Positions 14,826 to 23,259 of a DNA stretch of 37,719 nt are shown here, piece after piece. Each line of letters begins with the position of its first letter. The stretch's first letter is position 1. The position numbers were made by a program, and so were the translations under genes. Under the pieces are notes generated by a model. It was not told the DNA's origin and ran no database searches. It saw only the letters and a program-made list of their open reading frames with translations. The DNA is from a bacterium UBP14_UBA6098 (lineage in GTDB: Bacteria; UBP14; UBA6098). The DNA is taken from NCBI GenBank assembly GCA_002428525.1, contig DIWU01000007.1, positions 1 to 37,719 of the forward strand, given 5' to 3'.

Positions 14826-14854
14826 TTGACATTTCAGAAAAAAAAGCGTATTTT
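14826..14854 (+). promoter_or_regulatory. Promoter of tRNA-Leu and probably tig-clpP-clpX
   Basis: TTGACA (14826-14831), a 17-bp spacer and TATTTT (14849-14854), about 20 bp before the tRNA. No terminator lies between the tRNA and tig. Confidence 0.7.
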
Positions 14855-14874
14855 ATACGCCTGTTTTGTGTAGC

Positions 14875-14957
14875 GCGAGCGTGGCGGAATTGGCAGACGC
14901 GCTGGACTTAGGATCCAGTGGACTAAATCCGTGGGGGTTCAAATCCCCCCGCTCGCA
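14875..14957 (+). tRNA. tRNA-Leu (anticodon UAG)
   Basis: An 83-nt cloverleaf. The acceptor is GCGAGCG/CGCTCGC with A as discriminator. The D arm is GGCGGAATTGGCAGACGCGC. The anticodon stem CTGGA/TCCAG has loop CTTAGGA, giving anticodon TAG. The long variable arm is as expected for leucine. The T arm is GGGGGTTCAAATCCCCC. CCA is not encoded. It lies 54 bp upstream of tig. Confidence 0.97.
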
Positions 14958-15011
14958 GTTTTCCGTGAGAGCTTGCTCCACGGCCTAATTTAAAAGGAAA
15001 CGCGAGATATT

Positions 15012-16244
15012 ATGGAAAAAATTGTCCATGCCGACGGAAACTGCACCAGAAGGATCGAGATAAAGGTCCCGTCGGACGAGATCGAAAAAAAGTATCATTC
15101 TATGCTCGATAGCTTGTCCCAAAAGGTCGAAATACCGGGGTTTCGCCATGGAAAAGCTCCACGGCAGATACTCGAAAAGCGCTATAAGGATGTTCTCCTC
15201 GAGGATATGACCGACGAGTTGCTTCAGACGGCCTATAAAGAGGCGATTGCTGAAAACAACCTCATTCCTTTGGTTCCCCCCGAACTCGATGGCAAATCGC
15301 AACTCGTTGTAGGGGAGGACTTTACCGCAACGATCTTAGTCGATGTCAAGCCGGAGGTTGTCCTTCGGGAATATAAGGGCATTCCATTGACGCGCAAGAT
15401 AGACCCTGTCACAGAGGATGATGTCGAAATGGCCCTCAAAGAGCTTCTGTGGAGGGCAGGTCGCCTCGAACCCGTCTCGGGCAGGAAATCCATCACCGGC
15501 GATTATGCATTCGTCGAGTTTCATCCAAATGGTGCCGAAGCGCCAATTAAACAGGTTTTAGTGTTGGATGATATCTCAACAAGCGCTCTAATAGGTATAA
15601 ATATAGATGAATATGTTGAAGGCCACTTCGATTTTCCGGTAGATTACCCTGATCGAGACCTCGCCGGAAACGCTTACGATGCCAAAGCGAAAATACTCGA
15701 ATTGAAAGAGCTGGTTCCAGCGGAACTCGATCAAGACTTCCTATCCCGTTTCGGAGAGGAGGTAATCGACGAGGCCGCGCTTCGAGAGGGAATCCAAAAG
15801 GATATCGCCGAAAATCGTAAAGATCAGTCGGATAAAGACATACGCAGACAAGCTCGAATCGAACTCGCTTCGAGAAATCCGATTGAACTGACAGAGAAAA
15901 TAATTGATCGAGCAGTTGTCGGAACAATGTCGAGCTATTGGAAAATTGAGGATTTATCTGAAGAACAGATAAAAGAAATCAAGGCTAATCTCCGCCCAAA
16001 TACGATAAGGTCGATGATTGTCGATTTTGTAATCGAGGAAATAGCGAAAGTAGAAAAAATTGAAGTAAGCGAAGAAGAAATAAAAGAGCGTATCGCTGAA
16101 ATCGCTAAGGCAAATAGACTTCAGCCAGACTCACTCTATCGCCATTGGAAAAAAGAAGGCAAAATCGATGATGTCCGAGATGATATTATTGCCGAAAAAA
16201 CTATAGAATTAATTGTTGATAATGCAATAATCAATGAAGTATAA
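15012..16244 (+). CDS. tig: Trigger factor
   Basis: Ribosome-associated chaperone and peptidyl-prolyl isomerase that receives nascent chains. Residues 1-110 form the ribosome-binding domain, with the signature PGFRHGKAPRQ near 43-53. Residues about 150-235 correspond to the FKBP-like domain, which looks diverged. The remainder is the helical C-terminal arm, ending IAEKTIELIVDNAI. The 410-aa length is slightly short for the family. The gene is GC-rich to about codon 175, then turns AT-rich. It forms the classical tig-clpP-clpX order. Confidence 0.93.
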   Translation: MEKIVHADGNCTRRIEIKVPSDEIEKKYHSMLDSLSQKVEIPGFRHGKAPRQILEKRYKDVLLEDMTDELLQTAYKEAIAENNLIPLVPPELDGKSQLVVGEDFTATILVDVKPEVVLREYKGIPLTRKIDPVTEDDVEMALKELLWRAGRLEPVSGRKSITGDYAFVEFHPNGAEAPIKQVLVLDDISTSALIGINIDEYVEGHFDFPVDYPDRDLAGNAYDAKAKILELKELVPAELDQDFLSRFGEEVIDEAALREGIQKDIAENRKDQSDKDIRRQARIELASRNPIELTEKIIDRAVVGTMSSYWKIEDLSEEQIKEIKANLRPNTIRSMIVDFVIEEIAKVEKIEVSEEEIKERIAEIAKANRLQPDSLYRHWKKEGKIDDVRDDIIAEKTIELIVDNAIINEV

Positions 16245-16253
16245 TGGAGAAAA

Positions 16254-16898
16254 ATGGACAATGAAATCTATGACCAATTAGTTCCGATTGTTATTGAGCA
16301 AACAGGCAGGGGAGAGCGTGCCTACGATATATTCAGTCGATTACTCAAAGATCGTATCATCTTTCTCGGAACTCCTATTAATGATCAAATTGCAAATTTA
16401 ATTATTGCACAATTGCTATTTCTTGATGCTGAGAATAATGAGAAGGACATATCATTATATATAAACTCCCCGGGTGGAATAGTTACAAGTGGAATGGCAA
16501 TCTACGATACGATGCAATTCATAAAGTCCCCTGTAGCTACGACTTGCATAGGACAAGCCGCCAGTATGGGGGCGGTTTTACTCGCAGGCGGCGAACCCGG
16601 CAAAAGAAGTGCATTACCGAACAGCAGAATCATGATTCATCAGCCTTGGGGCGGTGTCGAAGGTCAAGTTTCGGATATAGAAATAATGACAGATGAATTA
16701 AGAAAAATAAAGACAAAATTGACAGAAATATTAAGTTGTCATACCGGCCAAACAATTGCAAAAATAAAACGTGATACAGATAGAAATTATTTTATGTCTG
16801 CAGATGAAGCGATGAATTATGGCCTTATTGATCGTGTAATTGCCCGAGATAAATCCAATAACAATGATAATATCGAAAGTGATTCAAAAAACAAATAG
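16254..16898 (+). CDS. clpP: ClpP protease subunit with Ser-His-Asn triad
   Basis: Proteolytic core that degrades substrates unfolded by ClpX. The 214 aa are normal. The nucleophile is Ser104 (GQAASMGAVLL) and the base is His129 (MIHQPWGG). The third residue falls at position 178 in RDTDRNYF, where E. coli has RDTERDRF: the catalytic Asp is replaced by Asn (codon AAT). Such a triad is known from Listeria ClpP1, a weakly active subunit that pairs with another ClpP. GGAG lies 5 bp before the ATG. The gene is 9 bp after tig and 14 bp before clpX. Confidence 0.93.
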   Translation: MDNEIYDQLVPIVIEQTGRGERAYDIFSRLLKDRIIFLGTPINDQIANLIIAQLLFLDAENNEKDISLYINSPGGIVTSGMAIYDTMQFIKSPVATTCIGQAASMGAVLLAGGEPGKRSALPNSRIMIHQPWGGVEGQVSDIEIMTDELRKIKTKLTEILSCHTGQTIAKIKRDTDRNYFMSADEAMNYGLIDRVIARDKSNNNDNIESDSKNK

Positions 16899-16912
16899 TA
16901 TTAAGGATAAAG

Positions 16913-18148
16913 TTGAGTAATAAAAACAATGTAGAAATATGTAACTTTTGCGGCAGAGTATTAAAAAGCAACTCGAAAGTATTCGAGGGGATTAATGGCC
17001 TATTAATATGCGATGAATGTATTTCTAGTGCAAATAACTATTTATTACAAAGCGAAAAAAAAGAAGATAAGCAAGTGCCTTGGTCTCTGTCAAATCTCCC
17101 TAAACCAGCGGAAATTAAAAGTTTTCTCGACAATTATGTTATAGGTCAAGAGCGTGCGAAAGTCACTATTTCGGTAGCTGTTTATAATCATTATAAACGA
17201 ATTTTACATAGAGCAATACATTCAGATGACGATATAGAGCTTGACAAATCAAATATTCTTTTAATAGGTCCGACTGGAACCGGTAAAACTCTACTTGCTC
17301 AGACACTCGCACGTTTTTTAGCCGTTCCATTTTGTATAGCAGATGCAACAGTGTTGACGGAAGCGGGTTATGTCGGTGAGGATGTTGAAAACATAATTGT
17401 AAGGCTTTTACAATCGGCGGATTATAGTGTTCCAAGGACTAAAAACGGAATAATATATATCGATGAAATAGATAAAATTGGAAAAAAATCTGGAGCTAAT
17501 CCTAATATTACTCGAGATGTTTCTGGCGAGGGTGTCCAACAAGCATTGCTTAAGATATTAGAAGGAACAAAAGCTCATGTTCCACCACAAGGAGGACGTA
17601 AACATCCAGAACAAAAACTTGTAGAAGTTGATACAAAAGATATATTATTTATTTGTGGCGGAGCATTTAATGGATTAACAGATATAGTATCTCGAAGAAT
17701 TGATGAGAAAATAATAGGTTTCGAGAAAGACATATCCAATAGCAAATCAATGAAAAGCAATAATATACTATTAAATATATCTCCTGAAGATCTCATCGAA
17801 TATGGTTTTATTCCAGAATTAGTCGGGAGACTACCAGTTTCAGTTAATCTCGATGAGCTCGATTATGACGCAATGCGTCACATTATTACAGACCCCAAAA
17901 ATTCGCTTGTTAAACAATATCAGAAGCTTCTTAGTATGGATGAAGTTGTTTTAGAATTTGAAAACGAGGCACTCGACTCTATTGTCGAAGAAGCATTAGA
18001 AAGAAAAACAGGTGCTCGTGCATTAAGGAGTATTTTTGAAAGATTTATGACTCCTATTATATTTGAAATTACACAAATGCAGAATATTAAACACTGTTTA
18101 ATTACACTTAATACTGTTAAATATAATAAAAAACCAATAATAAAATAA
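16913..18148 (+). CDS. clpX: ClpX ATPase subunit
   Basis: AAA+ unfoldase that feeds ClpP. The start is TTG, with AAGGA upstream. The zinc finger uses Cys10, Cys13, Cys33 and Cys36. Walker A is GPTGTGKT (119-126), pore loop 1 is GYVG (152-155), Walker B is IIYIDEID (180-187) and the RKH loop is GGRKH (227-231). An IIGF loop for ClpP docking is near 267-270, which indicates that ClpP binding is kept. At 411 aa it has full length. The stop overlaps the lspA start as TAATG. Confidence 0.96.
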   Translation: MSNKNNVEICNFCGRVLKSNSKVFEGINGLLICDECISSANNYLLQSEKKEDKQVPWSLSNLPKPAEIKSFLDNYVIGQERAKVTISVAVYNHYKRILHRAIHSDDDIELDKSNILLIGPTGTGKTLLAQTLARFLAVPFCIADATVLTEAGYVGEDVENIIVRLLQSADYSVPRTKNGIIYIDEIDKIGKKSGANPNITRDVSGEGVQQALLKILEGTKAHVPPQGGRKHPEQKLVEVDTKDILFICGGAFNGLTDIVSRRIDEKIIGFEKDISNSKSMKSNNILLNISPEDLIEYGFIPELVGRLPVSVNLDELDYDAMRHIITDPKNSLVKQYQKLLSMDEVVLEFENEALDSIVEEALERKTGARALRSIFERFMTPIIFEITQMQNIKHCLITLNTVKYNKKPIIK

Positions 18149-18720
18149 TGAAAAAATGGGCGTATGGCATACCGATATTATCTTTAATTGTTGCTTTAGA
18201 TCAAGCAACAAAGATTTGGATTCAAAATAATATTCAACTTTATTCAGCTAACAATATTATCACCGATATTTTAAGAATAACTTTTATTAAAAATCCTGGC
18301 GGTGCTTTTAGCACAAAATTCGGAGGAAATTCATTTTATATCACTGTTTCAATAATTGCCACCTTAATAGTAATTATATATATAACCAAAATAAGCGACG
18401 ATAATAAAGGATTATGTTTAGCATTATTTATAATTATATCAGGAGCAATAGGAAATTTGATCGATAGGATTAGAATAGGTGAGGTTATCGATTGGATTGA
18501 TATTGGATTTAAATCTACAAGGTGGCCAACATTTAACATAGCAGATTCAGCTATAGTAATAGGTTTAATTATATTAATATTCAATAATTCAAATGGTAAA
18601 AGAAATATTTGTGGAAATGCATGTCCCTCAACAGATTCTACCAATAAGGTTGGACCACTATCTTTGCAAGACAGACTTGAATCTGAGCAGGAACCAAATA
18701 CAGAAACTCATACGAGATAA
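18148..18720 (+). CDS. lspA: Lipoprotein signal peptidase with overlapping tail
   Basis: Inner-membrane aspartic protease that removes signal peptides from prolipoproteins. About four membrane helices are visible. FIKNPGGAF is near residues 47-54, NLIDR near 103-107, and the catalytic Asp residues lie in EVIDWIDIG (near 115) and FNIADSAI (133). The core ends near residue 148, the usual length. A further 42 polar residues are encoded out of frame inside the next gene, so the stop has probably moved by mutation or sequencing error. Lipoproteins such as the one at 27673 need this enzyme. Confidence 0.9.
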   Translation: MKKWAYGIPILSLIVALDQATKIWIQNNIQLYSANNIITDILRITFIKNPGGAFSTKFGGNSFYITVSIIATLIVIIYITKISDDNKGLCLALFIIISGAIGNLIDRIRIGEVIDWIDIGFKSTRWPTFNIADSAIVIGLIILIFNNSNGKRNICGNACPSTDSTNKVGPLSLQDRLESEQEPNTETHTR

Positions 18721-19561
18721 AAAGATAGAAATAGTTGGGAAACGTATCAAACCCGCTTTTATCCTTCTCGGTGGTGAGGTTATTAATATCAAAATACCGG
18801 AAAATGAACCTCTCCGCATGATTCCAGAAAATATTCCGCTTGATATAAGATATGAAGATGAAAACATTATTGTTGTCAATAAACCACCCGATATGGTTGT
18901 TCATCCCGCCAGAGGGCATTTTTCGGGGACTTTAGTCCATGCTTTGTTAGCTCATTGCAATAAGCTTTCGGAAATCGGTGGTGAAACACGTCCCGGTGTT
19001 ATTCATCGTCTGGATAAGGATACTTCGGGATTAATTATCTTTGCTAAAAACGATATATCACATAGACGCCTTGCTTATGATTTAGCTGAAAAGAAGATTC
19101 AAAGAGAATATTCGGGTATAATTTGGGGAAACATGACGGAATACTCAGGTTTTATGACAGGAAGTATTGGGCATAACCCAAAAGATCATAAAAAAATGGC
19201 AGTAGTAAATAATGGGAAAACAGCCATAACTGAATATAGAATAATAGATAACTATAGATTAGTATCATTTGTCGAATTTAAGCTTTACACAGGTAGAACT
19301 CACCAAATTCGTGTTCATTGTAGCGATTCAGGACATCCAATATTTGGAGACTTTGATTACGGTGGACGTGAAGAACGAATCTCAGGTTATGCGCCAGAAT
19401 ACAAACAGATAGCGATGAAAATGCTGGCATGTATCAACCGCCAAGCACTTCACGCAAGAAAGCTCTCTTTCTATCATCCAACTACAAAAGAATATATTAC
19501 TATCGAATCTGAAATCCCAAATGATATTATTAATGTTCTTGATGTTATTAAAGCATTATAG
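18593..19561 (+). CDS. RluA/RluD-family pseudouridine synthase
   Basis: Converts uridines in rRNA (23S in RluD) to pseudouridine. An S4 RNA-binding domain covers about residues 15-75 (RLDHYLCKTDLNLSRNQIQ). The catalytic domain follows, with HRLDKDTSGL holding the catalytic Asp near residue 142 and GRTHQIRVHC near residue 230. The length suits the family. The start is ATG 18593 or ATG 18617, both inside lspA, so the genes overlap by 104-128 nt. LspA-RluD neighbours are common. The next gene starts one base after the stop. Confidence 0.92.
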   Translation: MVKEIFVEMHVPQQILPIRLDHYLCKTDLNLSRNQIQKLIRDKKIEIVGKRIKPAFILLGGEVINIKIPENEPLRMIPENIPLDIRYEDENIIVVNKPPDMVVHPARGHFSGTLVHALLAHCNKLSEIGGETRPGVIHRLDKDTSGLIIFAKNDISHRRLAYDLAEKKIQREYSGIIWGNMTEYSGFMTGSIGHNPKDHKKMAVVNNGKTAITEYRIIDNYRLVSFVEFKLYTGRTHQIRVHCSDSGHPIFGDFDYGGREERISGYAPEYKQIAMKMLACINRQALHARKLSFYHPTTKEYITIESEIPNDIINVLDVIKAL

Positions 19562-21004
19562 ATGTATAAATATATATTAGTAATTGCATTATTAATATCG
19601 AGTGCATTTTCTCGAAGAGAATGGGAAAGCACTGATGTTATGCCTTTAGTTTCAAGTCGTAATGCAATCGCGATTGAGTTTTCTCATAATTATTTATGGT
19701 TAGCTACAAATCAAGCTATACTGAGAATGCCCTATAATAGCGGAAAAGCAGACAAAGCATCTTGGGAATCGTGGAACATAGGCCTTGAAATAGTAGATAT
19801 TAAAAACATGAATGATACAATCTATATATTTACAAATAGCATTGTATTAAAGTGCTATGAAAATGCTTTTCATGAGGGTGCATTGGAAACTGTTGAGGAA
19901 ATACCACGGTTTCCACCGGATATCGGAATCACGGCACTTGAAGAACAATCCTTTTATTTACCTTACGGTTTGATTTGGCTTCAAGAAGGCAAAATTATTG
20001 ATCTAAAAAATAACATATTCGAAATAATCGATTCAGAAAGAGACTTTGACGGGAACCTATACTTTGCAACAAACGGAATAGGAATCTATAGAATCGAGTC
20101 TTCATCATATTATGCTGAGGAATTTGTTTTTGGACCTTGTTGCGATTTTAACTCGATTGTAAAAAAGCACAAAGATAATATATATTTCGCCAGCTGTATT
20201 GGTATTAGTAAATGTATTATAACAAAACTGGAAAATAATACTTATAAATATATAAATTATGAAGATTATAACGAACAATACAATTCAAATATAATTAATG
20301 ATTATATTTTCATTAATAATAAGATTCTTTTCGCAACGCCTACAGGCTTAGAACTATATGACACAGAGCACTCCTCATGGATCAGAGCGATAGGTATGAA
20401 CTCGATTCCAATATCATCTGCTAACGGTTTAGAAATATTCGAAGGAAATATTTATATTGCATCAGATGAAGGTATTTACTATGCTGATACTAATTCAAGA
20501 TTATTCACACACATGACGAGTATTCCCAAATATTGCTTTAAAAAAATTAAAAAAATATCAGGAAAGCTTTATACATATTGTGAACAGGGCGTTTGGATAA
20601 TTGACAAAAATGATTCAAAAAAATACGACACACCTGATGGAATGATTACAAATTCTGTTTTATGTTTATCTGAAGGAGTTGGCGGAGAGGCAATTTTTGG
20701 CTCGCGTTACGGAATAATTATAATCTCACCTGACGGTTCGAGGGAGATCTACCAACGATCTACATACATCTCTGGGGCCTTCCCAAACGATATTGCGGCT
20801 TCGAGATCACATATTTGGGTCGCCACAGACAAGGGTCTCCAAGTTATTGATAGAAAATATAAAACTGTAAAGATATTAGGGGAAACGAATTATTTACCTG
20901 AAATACCTATTTCAAGTCTATTACTCGACGGCGATTGGTTATGGCTTTCAACAAGTAAAGGTGTCTTCAAATTCTTTTGGAATGAGCCTGACAGAATATA
21001 TTAA
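19562..21004 (+). CDS. Secreted beta-propeller-like protein (480 aa)
   Basis: An N-terminal signal peptide (MYKYILVIALLISSAFS) precedes repeated motifs of about 40-50 residues such as YLWLATNQAILRM, YFASCIGISKC, LFATPTGLELYD, IYIASDEGIYYA and HIWVATDKGLQVIDRK. These are typical of two-component-regulator-type propeller blades. No kinase or output domain follows. It is AT-rich and begins immediately after the pseudouridine synthase stop, so it is translated in the same operon. There is no sorting domain. The function is unknown; periplasmic or surface binding is likely. Confidence 0.8.
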   Translation: MYKYILVIALLISSAFSRREWESTDVMPLVSSRNAIAIEFSHNYLWLATNQAILRMPYNSGKADKASWESWNIGLEIVDIKNMNDTIYIFTNSIVLKCYENAFHEGALETVEEIPRFPPDIGITALEEQSFYLPYGLIWLQEGKIIDLKNNIFEIIDSERDFDGNLYFATNGIGIYRIESSSYYAEEFVFGPCCDFNSIVKKHKDNIYFASCIGISKCIITKLENNTYKYINYEDYNEQYNSNIINDYIFINNKILFATPTGLELYDTEHSSWIRAIGMNSIPISSANGLEIFEGNIYIASDEGIYYADTNSRLFTHMTSIPKYCFKKIKKISGKLYTYCEQGVWIIDKNDSKKYDTPDGMITNSVLCLSEGVGGEAIFGSRYGIIIISPDGSREIYQRSTYISGAFPNDIAASRSHIWVATDKGLQVIDRKYKTVKILGETNYLPEIPISSLLLDGDWLWLSTSKGVFKFFWNEPDRIY

Positions 21005-21126
21005 ACTTGAAGTCTTATTAAAAGACAAATGCTTAATTTACAAAATAAATAAAATTAATTCGTTCGATAATTATTATCATAATAAGCCATTAATGACAGT
21101 ATATTAAAAAAAATTACAAATATAGT

Positions 21127-21155
21127 TTGACAAAGTCACTTCGCAGATATATTTA
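21127..21155 (+). promoter_or_regulatory. Promoter of tRNA-Arg
   Basis: TTGACA (21127-21132) and an AT-rich -10 region (TATTTA at 21150-21155, or TATATT at 21148) precede the tRNA by 14-20 bp. Confidence 0.6.
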
Positions 21156-21168
21156 TATAGTGTTTTAC

Positions 21169-21241
21169 GCGCCCGTAGCTCAACGGATAGAGCGCCGGAC
21201 TACGAATCCGTAGGTTGGGCGTTCGAATCGCCCCGGGCGCG
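21169..21241 (+). tRNA. tRNA-Arg (anticodon ACG)
   Basis: A 73-nt cloverleaf with acceptor GCGCCCG/CGGGCGC and discriminator G. The D arm is GCTC...GAGC. The anticodon stem is CCGGA/TCCGT with loop CTACGAA, giving anticodon ACG. The T arm is GGGCGTTCGAATCGCCC. No CCA is encoded. Downstream, TTCAGGTG (21250-21257) pairs with CACCTGAA (21308-21315) at long range before the convergent gene. Confidence 0.96.
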
Positions 21242-21335
21242 TATTGTTATTTCAGGTGACGACGAAGAAATTCTTTAAGCGGTCATTGTCAAACTCTCAT
21301 CGACCTGCACCTGAATATTTGGCAACAAGGACATG

Positions 21336-22934
21336 CTAATCCGTCATCTCCGGATCGAAATCCTCTGAGCGTAACATAACCAATCGTGTGTCCCTAACAT
21401 AAAGCGATCTCATTGGCCCAGAGGAGTAAACAAAACGGTCTGAAAATCTCTGAAAACGCTCTTCCGAGATAATATATACAATCCAATCGATGCCGTATCT
21501 TTCGATCAATTTCTCCATTCGTCCCTCGGAATTCACAATTTCTACAAGCTCGAAATCGCCGATTAGGCCGTTTTCTGCAATAAAATTTCGCTCGCCGAAA
21601 TAGCTCATGCGCCCGGAATCATAGCAAGTGAACAAATCATCGGGATCGGTGTTTTCGCGAATGAATTCGATAAGATCGAAAGCCTCGAACCTGTGTTGCC
21701 GATAGTATCTCGGATAGAGCATTAACTCGCCAAAAAGCAACATGATAACTATGGCGACAGCGGCTAAATCGAGGCCTTTCTTGAGATTAGAGTTGAAAAG
21801 GTCGATTGCGTCTGTGAGGAAACTGATCGAGAGAAGTGTTAGAACAGTGATCTCCGATACAAGATACCAGAACGAATACACAGCTTCAAATTGCATAAAG
21901 GTCGAAATAAAAGCATAATGCAAAATGATCGCGGTTGCAAAGGGTGCTAATCTTTTAAATGCGGATTTTAAGGTATCCAGTTTATCTCTTTTCAGCAGGA
22001 TGACGATAGCAATTGCAGTCCCTGCGGCGATGACAGACATAATAATGTAAATAATGTTCGACGGAACTCCTAAGTAATCAGCGACCCTTTTTGTCCAAAA
22101 CCAAATAAACTCACCCAGAACTTCGGGTATCTTTGTCAAGAGATTACCCTCGATTTTAATCTTACGAAAACCGGAAACCGGCAGTATTCTGCCGAAATAA
22201 ATAAGGTTAATAGTTAGATAGGGGAAAGCGAGAATCGCAATTCCAGCGGCGTATTTTAATGAATCGAAGATTCCCCGCTTGAAACCGGCGCGCTTGATTC
22301 CACCTATTAATAGGAAAAATCCGAGAGTAGTAATCAGAAAGATATTGTCTGTTCGAGCGAGAAAAGCCAGTCCCGCGGCAAGGCCAAACAGAAAGGCGCC
22401 TTTCGATAAGTTATACCTGAGCCAGAGCAAAATAAGAATCTGTAAAGTAAGTAATACCATTGAGGTTTCCAATAAACAAAACCATAAGGTGAACATTCGA
22501 AAGTTCAGAAAAAGCAAAAACAATCCAATAAATAACCCGGCGATTCCCACTTTAAGCTTCTCGCAAATTTTGATATAAAGGAAAACATTAACTAAGCAAA
22601 TAGCAATTAATAGTAGGTAAACACCCTTAAGCCCCGCATCCGTCCCCGGAAAAACAAGATAGATCGGGAGGATCGTCAACTGCCAAAGCGGGTGAAAACC
22701 GTTGGTAACGGTCACATTGTCATATGTGAAAGTCCCTGTTTTCGAGAAATTCTGGGCGATTTTCGGATAATACAATCCATCGTCAATAGATGAGAAGATT
22801 GCGCAATCGAGCGGTGATTTGATCCCGATCCATAATACGGCTGGAATCAAGAAAAGCGCAATAACAATAAGTTTTAGCGGCCAACTGAAACTCGCAGAAC
22901 GATTTAGTGAAACACTCGGATTATGCAACTTCAT
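21336..22934 (-). CDS. GT-C-type polytopic membrane glycosyltransferase (532 aa)
   Basis: About eleven membrane segments fill residues 15-430, with a soluble C-terminal tail. The first periplasmic loop carries IDDGLYYPKIAQNF, an acidic pair in the place used by ArnT/PMT-type enzymes to bind the lipid-linked sugar, and VTNGFHPLWQ follows. The ATG at 22934 is chosen because GGAGG lies 5 bp upstream. The longer frame would use a TTG inside that site. The donor would be a polyprenyl-phosphate sugar; the acceptor is unknown. It could modify secreted proteins or envelope lipids. Confidence 0.75.
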   Translation of the reverse strand: MKLHNPSVSLNRSASFSWPLKLIVIALFLIPAVLWIGIKSPLDCAIFSSIDDGLYYPKIAQNFSKTGTFTYDNVTVTNGFHPLWQLTILPIYLVFPGTDAGLKGVYLLLIAICLVNVFLYIKICEKLKVGIAGLFIGLFLLFLNFRMFTLWFCLLETSMVLLTLQILILLWLRYNLSKGAFLFGLAAGLAFLARTDNIFLITTLGFFLLIGGIKRAGFKRGIFDSLKYAAGIAILAFPYLTINLIYFGRILPVSGFRKIKIEGNLLTKIPEVLGEFIWFWTKRVADYLGVPSNIIYIIMSVIAAGTAIAIVILLKRDKLDTLKSAFKRLAPFATAIILHYAFISTFMQFEAVYSFWYLVSEITVLTLLSISFLTDAIDLFNSNLKKGLDLAAVAIVIMLLFGELMLYPRYYRQHRFEAFDLIEFIRENTDPDDLFTCYDSGRMSYFGERNFIAENGLIGDFELVEIVNSEGRMEKLIERYGIDWIVYIISEERFQRFSDRFVYSSGPMRSLYVRDTRLVMLRSEDFDPEMTD

Positions 22935-23259
22935 TCTTTCCTCCAAAAACTTTCCATTACAAGCCTTGTCCCTCAGTTTTACTAAGTTTTGGACGAAAAG
23001 CTTATACTTATGCGCTTGAAATCCCCCTCAGGGGAGAGGATTGAGTGCATAAACATGAAACAAACTCGTCCCAATAGCAATGTTCGGACCTTTCATGTGT
23101 GTAAAAATCGTCATTTTTGCATTTATTCAAGCTCAATTCTCTTCAGTTTCCTTAATATAGAACGGATTAATAGCTCTTGCAAGGATTATTATAACGATTC
23201 CCCGATTTAAAAGATAACGCTCGGGTTTAAAAAAGGATTGTTTAACCCCGCGTTAACCT
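22935..23259. other. Intergenic spacer, no gene seen
   Basis: About 325 bases between two minus-strand genes. It shows only a small CCCCTcAGGGG hairpin (near 23024-23034) and AT-rich stretches near 23160-23240 that may hold the promoter of the membrane protein. Confidence 0.55.
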
